Source: an uncultured Lachnospira sp. (GTDB lineage: Bacteria; Bacillota; Clostridia; Lachnospirales; Lachnospiraceae). Taken from it: DNA of 9,016 nt. A program made the translations under genes and the position numbers. Shown one piece after another: positions 6,150-9,016 of this stretch. Within the stretch, counting starts at the first letter, position 1; every line of letters begins with the position of its first letter. Location: NCBI GenBank assembly GCA_934358235.1, contig CAKRKK010000091.1, forward strand, positions 1 to 9,016. Reading direction: 5' to 3'. The notes under the pieces were generated by a model. It worked only from the letters and a program-made list of their open reading frames with translations. It was not told the origin of the DNA and made no database searches.

Positions 6150-7850
6150 ATGTATCAGTGTCCTGGGTGTGGCGGTAGATTGATATTCGATATAACGTCA
6201 CAACAATTAAAATGTGACCACTGCAGCACGAATTATGATCCGTATGACATAAGCAAGGAGCAGGATGCAGAGGAGAGTAAAGAATATGATGTTACAATAT
6301 TCAGGTGCCCACAGTGCGGTGGAGAAATATTAAGTACAGATAATACGGCTGCTAATTTCTGCAGTTATTGTGGAGCGTCAACTATTCTCACAAGCAGAGT
6401 GTCAAAGGAACAAAGACCAGGGTATATAATTCCATTTACCAAAACAAAGCAGGATTGTAAGAAGGCTTATAAAAAAATGGTAAGAAGAGCCTGGTTTGCA
6501 CCAAAAGAACTAAAGGATGAGAAATACATAGATGGCTTTAGAGGGATATATATGCCATATTGGTCATATTATGTATTGCAGCAGGGACCAGTATGCCTTA
6601 AGGGCTCAAAGAGCCACAGGCGGGGAGATTATATATATACAGATCACTATGATATAACAGGCGATGTTAATTGTCATTATAAGGGGCTGTCCTTTGATGC
6701 CTCATCTTCTTTTGATGATGACATGAGTGAAGCAATAGCGCCATATGATGTAAAGGGAATGAATACATTTACACCTTCGTTTTTAAGTGGCTTTTATGCT
6801 GATACAGCGGATGTGGCTGCGGATGTATACAGACAGGATGCAAGAGAAACTGCTGTAGCTGAAACATATTCATTTATAAAAAAGTCGGCACGTTTAGGCT
6901 CTGTTAAGATGGACAATTATCAGGGGAATCTTGAGAGAAGGCTGGCAACAAAGATTGCAGCGGAGGACAGAACCCTGTTTCCAGTATGGTTCTTATCATA
7001 TAGAAATAAAGACAGAGTGGCTTACGCAACGGTCAATGGTCAGACGGGGAAGGTTACAGCGGATTTTCCGGTATCGTTGTTCAGGTATTTTATCGGTTCG
7101 CTCATTCTTGCTATACCTATATTTATTTTTCTTAACAGTTCATTTACACTAAGACCTAAGATTACACTAACCTTAGCGTCAATAATTGCATTAGCAGCGA
7201 TAATCTTATATGTGCTTGAATTAAAGAAAATACATATCAGGGACCAGAGGCTTGATGATAGAGGCAGAATGTATGCAGGTACAGCAGCTAATGTTAATGA
7301 AACTGCTTCTGAGAAAGAAAAAAGGAAGCAAAGACTAGCGGAGGATATAGCTGATGGCATACAGAAAGAAAAGAATAAAGCCCGTGGCTGTATATCTATG
7401 CCAGGAAGAGGTAATAAACACAAAGGAGCGGCTGCAAGTATGGTTTTTCTTGTTGCATTAATATGCTGCTTGGTTGTACCGGGATATTATATGCTTAGAT
7501 TAACCTTGATTCTTTATGGTGTTACAGCTTCCGGACGTGGAGCAGGGGTGGCTGTAAGTGGTTTCTGTCTTATAATAGGGATTATACTGACGCTTATTAA
7601 CCACAAAACGTATAACGATATAACTGGTAAAAAAATATCAGGTAATATTGGATCGCTTGCAGCAATGACTATAGCAACTATTGTATTATGGCTGAATCCT
7701 GTATCTGATCTGTATTACTATGCTGCTGTTATTGCAGAGCTTTGTGCTATTATATATACGATTACTGATTTAATAAGATATTATAATATGCTGGCAACAA
7801 GAAAGCTTCCGCAATTTGATAATTATCGCGGAGGTGATGATAATGCGTAA
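6150..7850 (+). CDS. Polytopic membrane protein with two N-terminal zinc ribbons, TPM-linked family
   Basis: 566 residues, with GAGGGGGAG six bases before ATG 6150. Two rubredoxin-like zinc ribbons open the protein: C4/C7/C22/C25 and C53/C56/C71/C74. A soluble region to about 310 follows, with family-like motifs GIYMPYWSYYV (132-142), APYDVKG...TPSFLSGFYAD (197-218) and FPVWFLSYR...NGQTGKV (277-302). About six membrane segments come next, near 311-329, 338-357, 427-449, 465-483, 500-517 and 522-543. A charged, lysine-rich cytoplasmic stretch (about 358-425) splits them. I recognise the architecture from Firmicutes proteins labelled as TFIIB-type zinc ribbon proteins, or wrongly as PriA/replication factor Y because of the zinc ribbons; there is no helicase motif. 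The inferred topology has ribbons and soluble domain inside the cell. Its end overlaps the TPM gene by 8 bp, which argues that the two proteins work together. Function unknown. Confidence 0.85.
   Translation: MYQCPGCGGRLIFDITSQQLKCDHCSTNYDPYDISKEQDAEESKEYDVTIFRCPQCGGEILSTDNTAANFCSYCGASTILTSRVSKEQRPGYIIPFTKTKQDCKKAYKKMVRRAWFAPKELKDEKYIDGFRGIYMPYWSYYVLQQGPVCLKGSKSHRRGDYIYTDHYDITGDVNCHYKGLSFDASSSFDDDMSEAIAPYDVKGMNTFTPSFLSGFYADTADVAADVYRQDARETAVAETYSFIKKSARLGSVKMDNYQGNLERRLATKIAAEDRTLFPVWFLSYRNKDRVAYATVNGQTGKVTADFPVSLFRYFIGSLILAIPIFIFLNSSFTLRPKITLTLASIIALAAIILYVLELKKIHIRDQRLDDRGRMYAGTAANVNETASEKEKRKQRLAEDIADGIQKEKNKARGCISMPGRGNKHKGAAASMVFLVALICCLVVPGYYMLRLTLILYGVTASGRGAGVAVSGFCLIIGIILTLINHKTYNDITGKKISGNIGSLAAMTIATIVLWLNPVSDLYYYAAVIAELCAIIYTITDLIRYYNMLATRKLPQFDNYRGGDDNA
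7830..7838 (+). promoter_or_regulatory. Near-perfect ribosome binding site inside the upstream gene, fixing the TPM start at 7843
   Basis: GGAGGTGAT matches the 16S rRNA tail at nine positions and lies in the last codons of the zinc-ribbon gene. ATG 7843 has eight bases of spacing from GGAGG. ATG 7837 overlaps the site, and the in-frame TTG at 7816 lies before it. The arrangement suggests strong, coupled translation. Confidence 0.85.
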
Positions 7851-8721
7851 CATAAAAGCTGATAACAATAAACATTTTTGTATAAGGTATAAGGATTTAA
7901 GTGCAATATATAAATCAGTTATAGCGTTTATTGCGGTGCTTGGCGTACTGCTTCTGGTTATCGCTGGCATTACGGCAGGAAATACAGTTGTGGTATATGC
8001 TGGGGAAAAGAATATATATGTTAATCCGGATAGTGGATATGAAGCTCTGATTGAGGACGATGCAGAGCTTATAGCCGAAGCTGATTATGAAAAACTGCTG
8101 GATGTTATGAAGCAGATTACTGTGTATGGCAATGTTATGCTAAAAACAATAAATAGCAATACAACATCGACTGAAAGCTATGTAAGGAGACTTTATAACC
8201 AAAAATATGGTTCTGATAGTGGAACTATATTTATAATAGATATGGATAACCGTAATATATGGATACATAGCAATGGAAAGATATATAGTACTATAACAAG
8301 CTCTTATGCAGATACGATAACAGATAATGTATACAGATATGCATCGGCAAGGGATTACTATACCTGTGCGTATAAAGCGTTTGAACAGGAGCTGGCGCTG
8401 CTTAAGGGCAGAAAGATATCACAGCCGATGAAGTACATAAGTAATGCGTTACTGGCTGTTGTGGCGGCGTTGCTTATTAATTATATGATAATCAGATTAT
8501 ATCTTAAAAAGCGTAAGCCATCTGCCAGAGCTATTATGAAAGGGATATTTGTTAATAAAAGCTTTGATAATTGTAAGGTTAACTATACATATCAAAGCAA
8601 AACGTATTCACCGGTACAGACTGACTCTGGAGGCTCATCAGGAGGTTCATCAGGCGGTTCGTCAGGTGGAGGGTCATCGGGCGGCTCATCAGGAGGCGGT
8701 GGCGGTGGACACAGCTTCTAA
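7843..8721 (+). CDS. TPM-domain membrane protein with Gly/Ser-rich tail
   Basis: 292 residues from ATG 7843. A hydrophobic segment at about 25-48 is followed by VYAG, either a signal peptide or a membrane anchor. The extracytoplasmic domain at about 60-190 has the TPM fold pattern: DDAELIAEADYEKL at its start, GTIFIIDMDNRNIWIHSNGK (128-147) in the core, then a long helix YKAFEQELALLKG. A second membrane span (about 201-220) precedes a basic stretch (LKKRKP). The C-terminus is an extreme Gly/Ser repeat (263-288) ending in GHSF, a tail style common in TPM-domain proteins. TPM domains include weak phosphatases, photosystem II repair factors and membrane-complex partners, so an enzyme activity should not be assumed. 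The 8-bp overlap with the zinc-ribbon gene points to a two-protein membrane complex. Confidence 0.85.
   Translation: MRNIKADNNKHFCIRYKDLSAIYKSVIAFIAVLGVLLLVIAGITAGNTVVVYAGEKNIYVNPDSGYEALIEDDAELIAEADYEKLLDVMKQITVYGNVMLKTINSNTTSTESYVRRLYNQKYGSDSGTIFIIDMDNRNIWIHSNGKIYSTITSSYADTITDNVYRYASARDYYTCAYKAFEQELALLKGRKISQPMKYISNALLAVVAALLINYMIIRLYLKKRKPSARAIMKGIFVNKSFDNCKVNYTYQSKTYSPVQTDSGGSSGGSSGGSSGGGSSGGSSGGGGGGHSF
8629..8709 (+). repeat. Gly/Ser-rich coding repeat (GGSS units) at the end of the TPM gene
   Basis: The 81 bases encode five GGSS-like units, some with an extra glycine, ending in a run of six glycines. Codons vary between units (gga, ggc, ggt, ggg; tca, tcg), so the repetition is kept at protein level and is not a fresh slippage product. 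It predicts a flexible tail, on the cytoplasmic side if both hydrophobic segments span the membrane. Confidence 0.85.
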
Positions 8722-8766
8722 ATAGAAAATAGAATAAAGTTTGAACGTATATTTATTAAAATGTTT

Positions 8767-8840
8767 AAAGAGTCAAAGGTGTAAAAGTCATTAGTGTTTG
8801 TATATAAGACTTTAAAACCGATGACTCTTTTATTATTTTG
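8767..8840 (+). terminator. Long imperfect hairpin, probable terminator of the radA-TPM operon
   Basis: AAAGAGTCA (8767-8775) pairs perfectly with TGACTCTTT (8822-8830). Inside, GGT/ACC (8778-8780 with 8817-8819) and AAAGTC/GACTTT (8784-8789 with 8808-8813) continue the same stem across small internal loops. The apical loop is 18 bases. The 3' side runs into tattatttt, an imperfect T-rich tract. It begins 45 bases after the TPM stop. The A/T-rich stem makes it a weaker terminator than the one at 3943; a relic of a small mobile repeat is the alternative. Confidence 0.55.
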
Positions 8841-8906
8841 ATTAAGAAAGATTGATTATTAGAAATTGAACAAAGCCAGTATTTATGCGGCTTAAGGCAT
8901 AATCCT

Positions 8907-8956
8907 AAAAACAAAAAAACAAGAAAAACGAAAAAAATCAAAAAAAGTTGAAAAAA
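8907..8956 (+). promoter_or_regulatory. Phased A-tract array (UP-element-like, curved DNA) upstream of a strong promoter
   Basis: Six A-runs of 5-7 bases lie at 8907-8911, 8913-8919, 8924-8928, 8931-8937, 8940-8946 and 8951-8956. Their centres are 7-11 bases apart, mostly close to one helical turn. The last two belong to an exact tandem repeat of aaaaaagttg (8941-8960) that abuts the -35 box. Such runs bend DNA and bind the alpha subunit C-terminal domain of RNA polymerase, boosting promoters. Confidence 0.75.
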
Positions 8957-8960
8957 GTTG

Positions 8961-8989
8961 TTGACATATGTTGGGTGTGGTGATATTAT
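8961..8989 (+). promoter_or_regulatory. Near-consensus vegetative promoter reading out of the right edge
   Basis: TTGACA (8961-8966), a 17-base spacer and TATTAT (8984-8989) make the best promoter in the window. Transcription should start near 8996. With the A-tract array upstream this has the look of a stable-RNA (rRNA or tRNA) promoter. That last step is inference, because the transcribed gene is outside the window. Confidence 0.85.
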
Positions 8990-8995
8990 AATCAA

Positions 8996-9016
8996 GTCGC
9001 CGCGATACGGCAGCGA
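8996..9016 (+). other. Start of a G/C-rich transcribed leader with hairpin potential
   Basis: The last 21 bases are abruptly G/C-rich compared with the A/T-rich flank. TCG (8997-8999) can pair with CGA (9014-9016) and CCG (9000-9002) with CGG (9008-9010), around loop CGATA. They would be the first bases of the transcript from the promoter above. This resembles, from memory, rRNA operon leaders in Clostridia, but too little is present to name it. Confidence 0.4.

Noticed and set aside
6931..7152. 73-codon + strand frame inside the zinc-ribbon gene
   Set aside because: Out-of-frame shadow of a gene with clear family motifs at that position.
8771..8779. AGTCAAAGG resembling a CtsR heptad
   Set aside because: Only one half-site, located after the TPM gene inside a hairpin, with no second heptad in the required spacing.
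8873..8893. AAGCC/GGCTT short inverted repeat upstream of the A-tracts
   Set aside because: Five base pairs with an 11-base loop is expected by chance and lacks any supporting signal.
8765..8995. 76-codon minus-strand frame with a phenylalanine/leucine-rich 'membrane' stretch
   Set aside because: The hydrophobic run is just the translation of the A-tract array read backwards; there is no ribosome site.
1..9016. CRISPR array, insertion sequence, tRNA gene, prophage or toxin-antitoxin module
   Set aside because: I found no regularly spaced repeats, transposase or integrase motifs, cloverleaf candidates or toxin-like genes; the visible genes are housekeeping or conserved-family genes on one strand.

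Overview
The window looks like a chromosomal segment of an A/T-rich, low-GC Gram-positive anaerobe of the Clostridia, most likely Lachnospiraceae. The pointers are strong GGAGG-type ribosome sites, heavy AGA/ATA codon use, a ClpC (rather than ClpA) unfoldase, and a clpC - 137-aa protein - radA order that fits my memory of that family. The family assignment is inference; no rRNA gene or species marker lies inside the window.

Layout, all genes on the + strand. (1) 1-816 is the 3' half of a multi-membrane-span flippase of the SpoVB/MurJ-like polysaccharide exporter type, cut by the left edge. A 20-codon ORF overlaps its stop codon. (2) 922-3384 is clpC, a Hsp100 unfoldase with all expected motifs, followed by a 12-bp A/T-rich inverted repeat. 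(3) 3507-3920 is a small conserved soluble protein of unknown function, a one-gene unit with its own candidate promoter and a strong intrinsic terminator. (4) 4089-8721 looks like a four-gene operon: radA (GTG start), a soluble chemoreceptor-type signalling protein (24-bp gap), a double-zinc-ribbon polytopic membrane protein (24-bp gap), and a TPM-domain membrane protein whose start overlaps the previous stop by 8 bp. (5) 8722-9016 is non-coding: a long imperfect hairpin that may be the operon terminator, then an array of roughly helically phased A-tracts leading into a consensus promoter (TTGACA, 17-bp spacer, TATTAT). That promoter fires out of the window into what may be a stable-RNA operon.

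How the genes relate: ClpC (protein quality control with ClpP) and RadA (recombination branch migration) are neighbours in many Firmicutes, usually with ctsR-mcsA-mcsB before clpC and disA after radA. Here none of those partners is adjacent. A receptor-like cytoplasmic coiled-coil protein occupies the position after radA, followed by a tightly coupled zinc-ribbon/TPM membrane pair. The pair is the least understood part of the window and the best candidate for an undescribed membrane complex, although its component families are known.
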